Below, in pieces: positions 54,060 to 61,498 of a stretch of 63,875 nt of DNA (the stretch's first letter is position 1; each line of letters opens with the position of its first letter). The notes under the pieces are model-generated. The model searched no databases. It saw nothing but the letters and a program-made list of their open reading frames with translations, and was not told where the DNA came from. Both the position numbers and the translations under genes were made by a program. Location: contig CATWQC010000011.1 of NCBI GenBank assembly GCA_958352845.1, positions 1 to 63,875 of the forward strand, read 5' to 3'. The DNA is from an uncultured Collinsella sp. Its GTDB lineage: Bacteria > Actinomycetota > Coriobacteriia > Coriobacteriales > Coriobacteriaceae.

Positions 54060-55298
54060 ATGACAAAAGACGATAGGCAAGCGTTCGAGGTGCCCGATCG
54101 GCTCTTTGAATACGTGAGGTCGGTCGTCGACAACCGCGCGCTTGCAACGGTGCTGCTCTTTTTGCTGAGCCTGCTGCTGATTGGCATCGACAACATCGTC
54201 GGAATCTTGGCGGTGCTGCTTGTCGGCTTTTTGCTGATCGATCGATTTGAGATCGTGTGCCGCTGCGTGGTGATTGGCGGCGCCGCGTGGGCCATGACGT
54301 TGGCGATTGGCGCCATGGCGCTCGGCGGCATCGAAGGGCCGGTGCTGTTCGATGCCGGCTTTGTATTCAACATGCTTGGCTTTGTGCTGGCGCTTGCCGC
54401 GTGCGTGCTGTTCTTGTGTGGCCGCGCCCTGTACTATCAGGGCTACGAACAGGGCGAGCAGCATGCCGATTGTGTGCTGGCCGCTCGTATTCAAGATCGT
54501 CTGATCGATCACCCCGACACCTGGGACAACATTGACGGTGACTTCTTGGAGGTCGAGGACGCCCTTAACCGCGTGCGTGACCGTGAGCGCAAGGTGCAGC
54601 AAGCTCTGCGTGACGAGTCGCATCGCAAGGACGATCTGGTCACGTACTTGGCACATGACCTACGCACCCCGCTTGCCAGTGTGGTGGGCTATCTTTCGCT
54701 GTTGCAAGAGGCTCCTGAGCTGCCGGTTGAGCAACGTGCGCACTTTACGGGCGTGGCTCTCGACAAGGCGCACCGGCTCGATGCGCTCATCGAAGAGTTC
54801 TTCGATATCACGCGCTTTGACTTCCACGATATCGTGCTCACGCGTGGCTATGTTGATCTGGGGTTGCTGCTGGCTCAGGTGGCTGACGAGTTCTATCCCA
54901 TCCTCAACGAGCAGCATAAGGAAGTCCAAGTTGATATTCGCGAGGACCTGACGGTGCTCGTGGATGGCGACAAAATGGCTCGCGTGTTCAACAACATCAT
55001 GAAAAACGCCGTTGCCTATAGCTATGAGGGCTCGACCATCACGATCGAGGCCAGACGCCGGAACGGCGGTGGCGTGCGCGTGCGCTTTATCAATCAGGGC
55101 GATCCCATCCCTGAGGCAAAGCTCAAGGTGATCTTTGAGAAGTTCTATCGCCTGGATGCGGCGCGTGCGACCAATCGCGGCGGCGCTGGACTGGGGCTTG
55201 CCATCGCCAAGGAGATCGTATGCGCGCACGGCGGTACCATCGCATGCGAATCGACGCCCGAGCATACTGTTTTTACTATCGAGTTGCCCGCCACGTAG
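54060..55298 (+). CDS. VanS-like sensor histidine kinase
   Basis: Four hydrophobic segments lie in residues about 25-130, with little extracellular loop, so signals may be sensed in or near the membrane. The kinase core has the H box VTYLAHDLRTPLASVVGYLS with His199, the N box VFNNIMKNAVAYS, and G boxes in GGAGLGLAIAKEI. The H box is the VanS type. ATG 54060 follows GAGG at 8 bases. It is cotranscribed with the VanR-like gene. No vanHAX genes are near, so this is not by itself a resistance cluster. Confidence 0.9.
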   Translation: MTKDDRQAFEVPDRLFEYVRSVVDNRALATVLLFLLSLLLIGIDNIVGILAVLLVGFLLIDRFEIVCRCVVIGGAAWAMTLAIGAMALGGIEGPVLFDAGFVFNMLGFVLALAACVLFLCGRALYYQGYEQGEQHADCVLAARIQDRLIDHPDTWDNIDGDFLEVEDALNRVRDRERKVQQALRDESHRKDDLVTYLAHDLRTPLASVVGYLSLLQEAPELPVEQRAHFTGVALDKAHRLDALIEEFFDITRFDFHDIVLTRGYVDLGLLLAQVADEFYPILNEQHKEVQVDIREDLTVLVDGDKMARVFNNIMKNAVAYSYEGSTITIEARRRNGGGVRVRFINQGDPIPEAKLKVIFEKFYRLDAARATNRGGAGLGLAIAKEIVCAHGGTIACESTPEHTVFTIELPAT

Positions 55299-55401
55299 CG
55301 TAGGCGCCCTTACAAACACTTGACAATGCGCTCACGTGCATATGAGCCGCGATTCCTACTATCGATACTGCTGAATTGATATCGATGTGGAGGTATGCGG
55401 T

Positions 55402-56277
55402 ATGACGGCTGCTGCGGCTGTGGAGCCCACGGAGCTTGAAGAACTCATGAAAGCGCAGGTCGAGGCCGCGCGCGAGCGCGAGGTTGGGGATGCGACTCGC
55501 CCCACGGCAGAGGATCTTGCCGCCTCGCCGACGCGTATCGATGTCGAGGGCCTCGACCTGTTCTATGGCGACCACCATGCGCTCAAGGACGTGAATATCA
55601 AGATCCGCGACAAGCAGATCACCTCGTTCATCGGGCCTTCGGGCTGCGGAAAGTCCACGTTGCTGCGCTGCTTTAACCGCATGAACGACGGCATCAAGGA
55701 TTGCCGCATCGAGGGCAGGATTGCGCTCGATGGTCAAGATATCCTGGGCGACTACGACATCTGCCGCTTGCGCCGGCGCGTGGGCATGGTGTTCCAGCGC
55801 CCCAACCCGTTTCCCATGAGCATCTACGACAACGTCGCCTACGGTCCTCGCGGCATGGGAGTGCGCGACCGCGTCGTGCTCGACGAGCTGGTCGAGGATT
55901 CCCTTCGTCGCGCTGCGCTATGGGATGAGGTCAAGGACAAGCTCAAGGAATCGGGTCTGGGTCTTTCGGGCGGCCAGCAGCAGCGTCTGTGCATCGCCCG
56001 TGCGCTGGCCGTGCAGCCCGACATTCTGCTGATGGACGAACCGACCTCGGCGCTCGACCCCGTATCGACGCTCGTGGTGGAGCAGCTGGCCTGCGAGCTC
56101 AAAGAGACCTGTACGCTCGTGGTCGTTACGCACAATATGCAGCAGGCGGCGCGTATTTCCGACTCGGTCGCGTTCTTTTTGCTGGGCGAGCTGGTGGAGC
56201 ATGCGCCCACTGCCCAGCTCTTCAAAAACCCGATCGATCCGCGCACGGCGGATTATTTGACGGGACGTTTTGGCTGA
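55402..56277 (+). CDS. pstB: Phosphate ABC transporter ATP-binding protein
   Basis: PstB powers the high-affinity phosphate importer. Walker A (GPSGCGKST, residues 78-86), CFNRMND, the VGMVFQRPNPFPMSIYDNV Q-loop, the signature LSGGQQQRLCIARAL and Walker B (ILLMDEPTSALDP) are all PstB-type. The N-terminus has a 45-residue acidic extension before the core. ATG 55402 follows GGAGG. TTGACA at 55320-55325 may be its promoter. The usual pstSCA and phoU genes are not adjacent, so they must lie elsewhere, or the operon was split. Confidence 0.93.
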   Translation: MTAAAAVEPTELEELMKAQVEAAREREVGDATRPTAEDLAASPTRIDVEGLDLFYGDHHALKDVNIKIRDKQITSFIGPSGCGKSTLLRCFNRMNDGIKDCRIEGRIALDGQDILGDYDICRLRRRVGMVFQRPNPFPMSIYDNVAYGPRGMGVRDRVVLDELVEDSLRRAALWDEVKDKLKESGLGLSGGQQQRLCIARALAVQPDILLMDEPTSALDPVSTLVVEQLACELKETCTLVVVTHNMQQAARISDSVAFFLLGELVEHAPTAQLFKNPIDPRTADYLTGRFG

Positions 56278-56341
56278 TACCATCTAGTAAAGGTACCTTT
56301 AGGGTTAAGATGCGGTCATGCCGGCCGCAAAGGGGTTCAAC

Positions 56342-57070
56342 ATGATCTATTACGTCGAGGACGATGACAACATCAGGGATCTGACGGTCTACGCGCTGCG
56401 CAAGCAGGGAATCGAGGCCGAGGGCTTTTCGTGCGATGGCGAGTTTAAGGCCGCCGTGGCGCGACGGGTACCCGATGCTGTCCTGCTCGACATCATGCTG
56501 CCCGATACCGATGGCTTGGCGATTATGCGTCGCCTGCGTGCCGACCGTCTGACGGCGACGGTGCCCATCATGATGCTTACCGCCAAGGACACCGAGCTCG
56601 ACAAGGTGATGGCGCTCGATGGCGGTGCCGACGATTACCTGACTAAGCCGTTTTCGCTCATGGAGCTCGCCAGTCGCTGCCGCGCACTGTTGCGTCGCGG
56701 CGGTATGGTCAAGCAGGCGAGCGATGTGCTCAGCGTGGGCGACATCGTGCTCTCGCCCAGCCATCGCGAGGTGACCGTTGCCGGCGAGTCGCTTAAGCTC
56801 ACCCTGCGCGAGTTCGACCTGCTCGAGTACCTCATGCGCAAGCCCGGCGTGGTCTTTACCCGCGAGTCGTTGCTGCAGAGCGTGTGGGGCTGGGACTTCG
56901 ACGGCGGTTCGCGCACCGTTGACGTGCACGTGCAGACGCTTCGCCAAAAACTGGGCGAGCATGCCAGCGCCATCGAGACCGTGCGCGGCGTGGGCTACCG
57001 CTTGGCCGAGCCTTCTGCCGGTGATGGTACCGAAGGTGACGACACCGCGGCCACCGCATCGGAGGAGTAA
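56342..57070 (+). CDS. PhoP/PhoB-like response regulator
   Basis: The receiver has MIYYVEDDDNIRDLTVYAL, phospho-acceptor Asp50 (LLDIMLPD) and ADDYLTKPFSLMEL. The winged helix (LTLREFDLLEYLMRKPGVVFTRE and RTVDVHVQTLRQKLGE) is OmpR/PhoB class. ATG 56342 follows AAAGGGG; an in-frame ATG at 56318 has no such site. Position between pstB and a PhoR-like kinase suggests control of the phosphate response. Confidence 0.9.
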   Translation: MIYYVEDDDNIRDLTVYALRKQGIEAEGFSCDGEFKAAVARRVPDAVLLDIMLPDTDGLAIMRRLRADRLTATVPIMMLTAKDTELDKVMALDGGADDYLTKPFSLMELASRCRALLRRGGMVKQASDVLSVGDIVLSPSHREVTVAGESLKLTLREFDLLEYLMRKPGVVFTRESLLQSVWGWDFDGGSRTVDVHVQTLRQKLGEHASAIETVRGVGYRLAEPSAGDGTEGDDTAATASEE

Positions 57071-57073
57071 CCC

Positions 57074-58498
57074 GTGGTCTTCGCCCCCCAGGGAAAACAT
57101 ACGCTGTCGCACCGCGTTTTTGTGACGATCTTTGTCTGCGCCATGGCGGTTATCGTGGCGTTTACGGTGCTGGGTGCGTTCTTTGTGCAAAACACCTTGG
57201 CGGATGCCACGAGTGCCAACCTGGCGCAGGAAACCGAGCTCATTGCTGCCGCCCTCGACGAGCAGCAGGAGCCCATCCCGTTCTTGCGTAGCCTCGATCG
57301 CGAGGACTTGCGCATCACGCTGATTAACAAGGATGGATCGGTTGCCTACGACAACGAGGCGTCGCCTTCTACACTGCCCAACCATGGCGATCGCCCCGAG
57401 GTCATCGAGGCCTTTAAGAGTGGTTTGGGTTCCGCGGAGCGCGCAAGCTCTACGCTCGACGAGATTATGCTGTATCGCGCCGTCGCCCTTGATAACGGCC
57501 AGGTTGTCCGCTTGGCGCAGGCCCAGCCTGGCGTTGCGGCGATTTTGCTGTCGATGGTGGCGCCGATGCTGCTTATCGCGGCAGCGGGTGCGGTACTCTC
57601 GTTTTTTATGGCGCGCCGCGAGTCCCGTGCCATCATCGCGCCGTTGCAAGAGGTGGATTTGGACCACCCACGCCGTAGCTATGAGCACGCCTATGCCGAG
57701 ATGGTTCCCATGCTTGAGCGTATCGAGTCGCAGCGCCAGGAGCTCAAGCGCCAAATGGCGGTGCTAGCGGACAACGACCGTATGCGCCGCGAGTTCACGG
57801 CGAATATCACTCATGAGCTCAAGACGCCGCTTACGGCGATTTCGGGCTATGCCGAGCTCATCGCAAACGGCATGGTCGAGGGCGAGGACGACCTGCGCAA
57901 CTTTGGCGGTCGCATCTATCGTGAGGCGGGCCGCTTGGCAGCGCTTGTCAACGATATCCTTACGCTGTCTAACTTGGACGAGGCCGAGCGTGCAACTGAG
58001 GGCGAGGCGGTGCCCATTGGGTCCACGGAGCCTATTGAGCTCTCGCGTGCCATCTACGCGGTTGAGCAGCGTCTTGAACAGGTCGCCCGTCAGGCGAATG
58101 TGACGATAAGTCATGAGACCAAGCCTGTGGTCATCGAAGGCGTGTCGCGCTTGATCGACGAGCTCATCTATAATCTGGCAAGCAACGCCATCCGCTACAA
58201 TCGACCCGGAGGTACGGTTACGCTGCAGTGCGGTACCAACCACGAAGGCCATCCGTTCCTCGCGGTCGCCGACACGGGAATCGGTATCGCGCCTGAAGAA
58301 CAGGGCAAGGTATTTGAGCGGTTCTATCGCGTGGACAAGAGTAGGTCCAAGGCACGCGGCGGAACCGGTCTGGGGCTTGCCATTGTCAAGCATGCGGCCC
58401 TGTATCATCACGCCACGCTCGATCTGTCGAGCGAGTTGGGCGTGGGAACCACCATTACGGTGACGTTTCCCATGCAGCAGGACGAGCCATTCGCATAG
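57074..58498 (+). CDS. PhoR-like sensor histidine kinase
   Basis: There are two membrane segments, about residues 15-37 and 155-178, that flank a 115-residue extracellular sensor. The kinase core has FTANITHELKTPLTAISGYAEL with His247, LIYNLASNAIRYN (N box), DTGIGI and GGTGLGLAIVKHA. The start is GTG 57074 with GGAGGAG upstream, 4 bases after the regulator stop. Together they form a PhoPR-like pair behind pstB. Confidence 0.9.
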   Translation: MVFAPQGKHTLSHRVFVTIFVCAMAVIVAFTVLGAFFVQNTLADATSANLAQETELIAAALDEQQEPIPFLRSLDREDLRITLINKDGSVAYDNEASPSTLPNHGDRPEVIEAFKSGLGSAERASSTLDEIMLYRAVALDNGQVVRLAQAQPGVAAILLSMVAPMLLIAAAGAVLSFFMARRESRAIIAPLQEVDLDHPRRSYEHAYAEMVPMLERIESQRQELKRQMAVLADNDRMRREFTANITHELKTPLTAISGYAELIANGMVEGEDDLRNFGGRIYREAGRLAALVNDILTLSNLDEAERATEGEAVPIGSTEPIELSRAIYAVEQRLEQVARQANVTISHETKPVVIEGVSRLIDELIYNLASNAIRYNRPGGTVTLQCGTNHEGHPFLAVADTGIGIAPEEQGKVFERFYRVDKSRSKARGGTGLGLAIVKHAALYHHATLDLSSELGVGTTITVTFPMQQDEPFA

Positions 58499-58523
58499 CG
58501 ATACAACATAGATATTGATGTAG

Positions 58524-58558
58524 ACGCCGCATTTGACTTTCGGGTGCGGCGTTGTTGT
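58524..58558 (+). terminator. Intrinsic terminator after the PhoR-like gene
   Basis: ACGCCGCA pairs with TGCGGCGT over a 13-base loop and is followed by TGTTGTGC, so the T-run is weak. Confidence 0.6.
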
Positions 58559-58584
58559 GCAATTTTACGATTGCTTCCGACATT

Positions 58585-58613
58585 TTTACAGGAGAGCCTG
58601 TTTCTTATGTATA
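58585..58613 (+). promoter_or_regulatory. Candidate promoter of the capsule-control operon
   Basis: TTTACA (58585-58590) and TGTATA (58608-58613) are 17 bases apart, leaving a leader of about 75 bases before the first ATG. Confidence 0.4.
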
Positions 58614-58693
58614 GAGTTTGGTCTCGGTAAAAAGATGCGATAACATACGGACAGTTTTGTCAATCCGAACTGGGGAAATGAAAGGCAAGCTGC

Positions 58694-59350
58694 ATGACCC
58701 TTCTCGAACTGTTCCAGCTGCTGAAGAAGCACCTCAAGCTGGTCATCACCCTTCCGGTGGTCTGCGCGATCGCCATGGGCATCGTGTCCTTCGTTGCGAT
58801 GGACAACACCTACACCGCGACGACGAGCATGTACATTCTCGCCAAGACCGACGATAGCGGTCAGATGAGCTACAACGATCTCTCGGCGAGTCAGATGCTT
58901 TCCAACGATATCGCCACGCTGCTGGATAGCGATAGCGTTAAGAGCGGCGCAGCCAATGAACTGGGCCTCACCGATCTGGATGACTACAAGGTGTCTGTTT
59001 CCTCCGAGACCACCACGCGTGTCATTACGCTTTCGGTTACCGGCACCGATGCCAAGGAGACGGCTAAGGTCGCAAAGGCCATGGCCAGCTCGGTGAGTAC
59101 GGTCGCTCAGAACGTCGGCGCTGCCCAGAGCATCAACGTTATCGACGAGGCTAAGACCCCCGAAGCCCCCAGCGGCCCCAAGCGCACGCTGTATATTGCC
59201 GTCGCGTTCCTCGCCGGTATCTTTATCGCAGTCGCCTATGTCGTTTTGGCAGACATGCTCAATACCCGCATCCGCGGTGCCGAAGAGGCAGAAGAGCTCC
59301 TGGGCATTCCCGTTGTTGGCCGAATTCCGGCTATGAAAGGTGGTAAATAG
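58694..59350 (+). CDS. Wzz/CapA-type polysaccharide chain-length and kinase-adaptor protein
   Basis: Two membrane segments (about residues 18-38 and 170-192) flank an extracellular part with coiled-coil tendency, the Wzz layout. TLLELFQLLKKHLKLVI at the N-terminus and GPKRTLYIAVAFLAGIFIAVAYVVLADML near the end are typical of CpsC/CapA/YwqC proteins that activate the following tyrosine kinase. AAAGG precedes the ATG. It is the first of three co-directional genes. Confidence 0.88.
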   Translation: MTLLELFQLLKKHLKLVITLPVVCAIAMGIVSFVAMDNTYTATTSMYILAKTDDSGQMSYNDLSASQMLSNDIATLLDSDSVKSGAANELGLTDLDDYKVSVSSETTTRVITLSVTGTDAKETAKVAKAMASSVSTVAQNVGAAQSINVIDEAKTPEAPSGPKRTLYIAVAFLAGIFIAVAYVVLADMLNTRIRGAEEAEELLGIPVVGRIPAMKGGK

Positions 59351-59352
59351 GC

Positions 59353-60090
59353 ATGGCTAAGGCAAAGAACACCGACAAGCTCGTTGTACAGAATGCCGCC
59401 AAGACCCTTCTGGCCAACATCCGCTTTGCGAGCGTGGACGACCCCATCCGCACCATCACCATTACCTCCTCGATTCCCAACGAGGGCAAGTCTACGGTTT
59501 CCATTAACCTTGCTCAGGCAATCGCCACGAGCGGCAAGTCCGTGCTTCTGGTCGAGGCCGATATGCGCCGCAGGTCCCTTTCCGATATGCTCGGCGTTCG
59601 TTCGCGCGGCGGACTCTATGCGGTCCTTTCCGAGCAGATCTCCATTGACCAGGCAATTGTCGAGACGGGTCAGAAGAACTTCTACTTCCTCGATGCCGAG
59701 CCGCATATTCCCAATCCTGCCGACATCATCGTCTCTCACCGCTTTGCCAAGCTGGTAAAGGCGCTGTCCGCCAAGTTCCAGTACGTCATCTTTGATGCTC
59801 CCCCGGTCGGCACCTTCATCGATGCTGCCGAGATTGCCAGCCTGACCGACGGCACGCTGTTCGTGGTGCGTGAGGATTTCACCAAGCGCGAGGAGGCGCT
59901 CAACGCCATCGGTCAGCTTAAAAAGTCCGAGAAGGTCAAGCTCATCGGTACCGTTATGAACTACTGCGAGACCGAGACCAGCGAGTACTACTACTCCTAC
60001 TACACCAAGGACGGTAAGAAGGTGAAGAAGGGCTCCGACGATCAGGGGACTTCCAAAAAGGGCATCTTCACCAACCGAGCAAACGTTTAG
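59353..60090 (+). CDS. CpsD/CapB-type bacterial tyrosine kinase
   Basis: The BY-kinase core has Walker A SSIPNEGKSTVSINLAQA, Walker A' VLLVEADMRR and Walker B YVIFDAPPVG. The C-terminal tail has a tyrosine cluster, SEYYYSYY (residues about 214-221), the site of autophosphorylation. The membrane part is supplied by the preceding gene, as in Firmicutes. It starts 2 bases after that gene, so both are coupled. Confidence 0.92.
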   Translation: MAKAKNTDKLVVQNAAKTLLANIRFASVDDPIRTITITSSIPNEGKSTVSINLAQAIATSGKSVLLVEADMRRRSLSDMLGVRSRGGLYAVLSEQISIDQAIVETGQKNFYFLDAEPHIPNPADIIVSHRFAKLVKALSAKFQYVIFDAPPVGTFIDAAEIASLTDGTLFVVREDFTKREEALNAIGQLKKSEKVKLIGTVMNYCETETSEYYYSYYTKDGKKVKKGSDDQGTSKKGIFTNRANV

Positions 60091-60107
60091 TTGATTAAGG
60101 CCGACCT

Positions 60108-60758
60108 ATGCGTGACATTCATTGCCATATCTTGCCGGGTGTAGACGACGGCGCCGCCGATCTCGATGAGAGCTTGGCGATGCTCGAGGCTGCCAAGCGG
60201 GCTGGTGTAACCAGAATTGTTTGCACTCCTCACTGCCGTGATCCCTATTTTGATTACGACAAGATGTGGGATGCCTTTGAGCTGCTGCGTGATAACGCTG
60301 ACGGTTTTCCGCTCCAGATGGGCTTCGAGGTCAACCACCGAAAGCTCGTTGAGCTTGGTATCGATGCCGCGGAGCACTTGCATTTCGATGGAACCAACGA
60401 GTTTCTGCTCGAGCTTTCGACGCATGCCGATGCGTATGCGTTTAGAGAGTACGAGAACACGATTTACGATTTGCAGTGCCGTGGCTACCAGGTGATCATC
60501 GCTCATCCTGAGCGCTATCGTGCGGTTCAAAAGGATGTAAGCGTGGCGGAGCGCCTGGTCGATATGGGCTGCAAGCTGCAGGCTTCGGCGGACTTTATTG
60601 CCGGCGGTCGCTTTGGTCGCGAGAAAAAGCCGGCACAGCGCCTGTTCGATCAGAACCTGTACAGCTTCATCGCGAGCGATGCCCATAACGTGGGTCATTA
60701 CGATTGCCTGGCGAAGGCTCGCGCGAAGTTTAGCGTGCGCGGAGCTCATTTTCGCTAA
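60108..60758 (+). CDS. CpsB/CapC-type tyrosine phosphatase (PHP family)
   Basis: The chain starts MRDIHCHILPGVDDGA, with metal-binding His and Asp of the PHP fold, then VCTPHCRDPYFDY, GFEVNHRKLVEL and VIIAHPERYRAV, and FIASDAHNVGH at the end. These enzymes dephosphorylate the tyrosine tail of CpsD-type kinases. The gene follows the kinase by 17 bases. The export and glycosyltransferase genes that such a trio controls are not within the window. Confidence 0.92.
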   Translation: MRDIHCHILPGVDDGAADLDESLAMLEAAKRAGVTRIVCTPHCRDPYFDYDKMWDAFELLRDNADGFPLQMGFEVNHRKLVELGIDAAEHLHFDGTNEFLLELSTHADAYAFREYENTIYDLQCRGYQVIIAHPERYRAVQKDVSVAERLVDMGCKLQASADFIAGGRFGREKKPAQRLFDQNLYSFIASDAHNVGHYDCLAKARAKFSVRGAHFR

Positions 60759-60797
60759 AATCTGTCCCTAACGTTCGCATTGAATGAAGGGGCAGCC

Positions 60798-61298
60798 ATG
60801 GATATTCAACTTAAGACGGGATGCTTTGATGACGCGGCGTTGGTGCGCCGCGTCGTTTTTATGGACGAGCAGGGCTACGAGAATGAGTTCGACGCTATCG
60901 ACGAGGATCCGAACTGCATTCATGTGACGCTCTATGTAGACGGCGAGCTTGCCGGTTGCTCGCGCGTGTTTCCCGAAGAGCTTGAGCGCGTGGCTGACGC
61001 AGAGGCCCCGGTGTTGCCGGCATGCGACATGGACGAAGGCGTTGTGGCGGGGGAGACCTACATTATGGGGCGCGTCGCCGTGCTGCCGGCTATGCGTCGT
61101 CGCGGACTGGCGAGTGCGATCGTCGATACCAGTGCTTCGTGTGCACGCGATGCCGGCGCTAAGCTTATTAAGCTGCATGCGCAGGAATACGTGCTGCCGC
61201 TCTATGCAAAGGCGGGCTACACGCAAATTGCCCCGGTAGATTACGAAGACGAGGGCCAGCCCCATGTCTGGATGGCCAAGCGCGTAGATGGCAGATAG
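60798..61298 (+). CDS. GNAT-family N-acetyltransferase
   Basis: The acetyl-CoA loop is IMGRVAVLPAMRRRGLASAIVD (about residues 88-109), with the Q/RxxGxG/A motif, and HAQEYVLPLYAKAGY is the usual GNAT end motif. It resembles ElaA/YjcF-like members. The substrate is unknown. ATG 60798 follows AAGGGG; an in-frame start at 60780 is less likely. A repeat-like segment follows the stop. Confidence 0.87.
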   Translation: MDIQLKTGCFDDAALVRRVVFMDEQGYENEFDAIDEDPNCIHVTLYVDGELAGCSRVFPEELERVADAEAPVLPACDMDEGVVAGETYIMGRVAVLPAMRRRGLASAIVDTSASCARDAGAKLIKLHAQEYVLPLYAKAGYTQIAPVDYEDEGQPHVWMAKRVDGR

Positions 61299-61300
61299 GG

Positions 61301-61340
61301 ACGTTCCTTTTCTGCCGGCAGCTGGGGACACTCCTTGGCA
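61301..61340. repeat. REP-like motif downstream of the GNAT gene
   Basis: GGGACGTTCC, then TGCCGGCAG, then GGGGACACTCC. The first and last blocks are related, and the centre is palindromic (CTGCCGGCAG). A related GGGGACGTTC stands at 8897-8906. Confidence 0.45.
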
Positions 61341-61443
61341 TCCGCCGCACGGTCGTTTCAACATACAGTTTTTCGATTCCGTATGTATATATGCGCGCTA
61401 ATGGGTTATAAAATCTAAGTCTGAACATAGCAGGTCTGCGATG

Positions 61444-61468
61444 CGGCTCGGGCGACCGGGCCGTTTTT
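61444..61468 (+). terminator. Intrinsic terminator in the htpG 5' region
   Basis: CGGCTCGG pairs with CCGGGCCG (one U-G) over a GCGA loop and is followed by five T. It lies 30 bases before the htpG start codon, so it is either the end of an upstream transcript or a leader attenuator. Confidence 0.7.
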
Positions 61469-61498
61469 GCGGACGGGGGTAGCGCGAAAGGACTGCAC

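Noticed and set aside
51800..55298. Vancomycin resistance cluster
   Set aside because: Only a VanRS-like pair and a PBP5-type enzyme are present; the ligase, dehydrogenase and dipeptidase genes are missing.
61341..61498. CIRCE or HAIR heat-shock operators at htpG
   Set aside because: Neither TTAGCACTC nor CTTGAGT palindromes occur in this interval.
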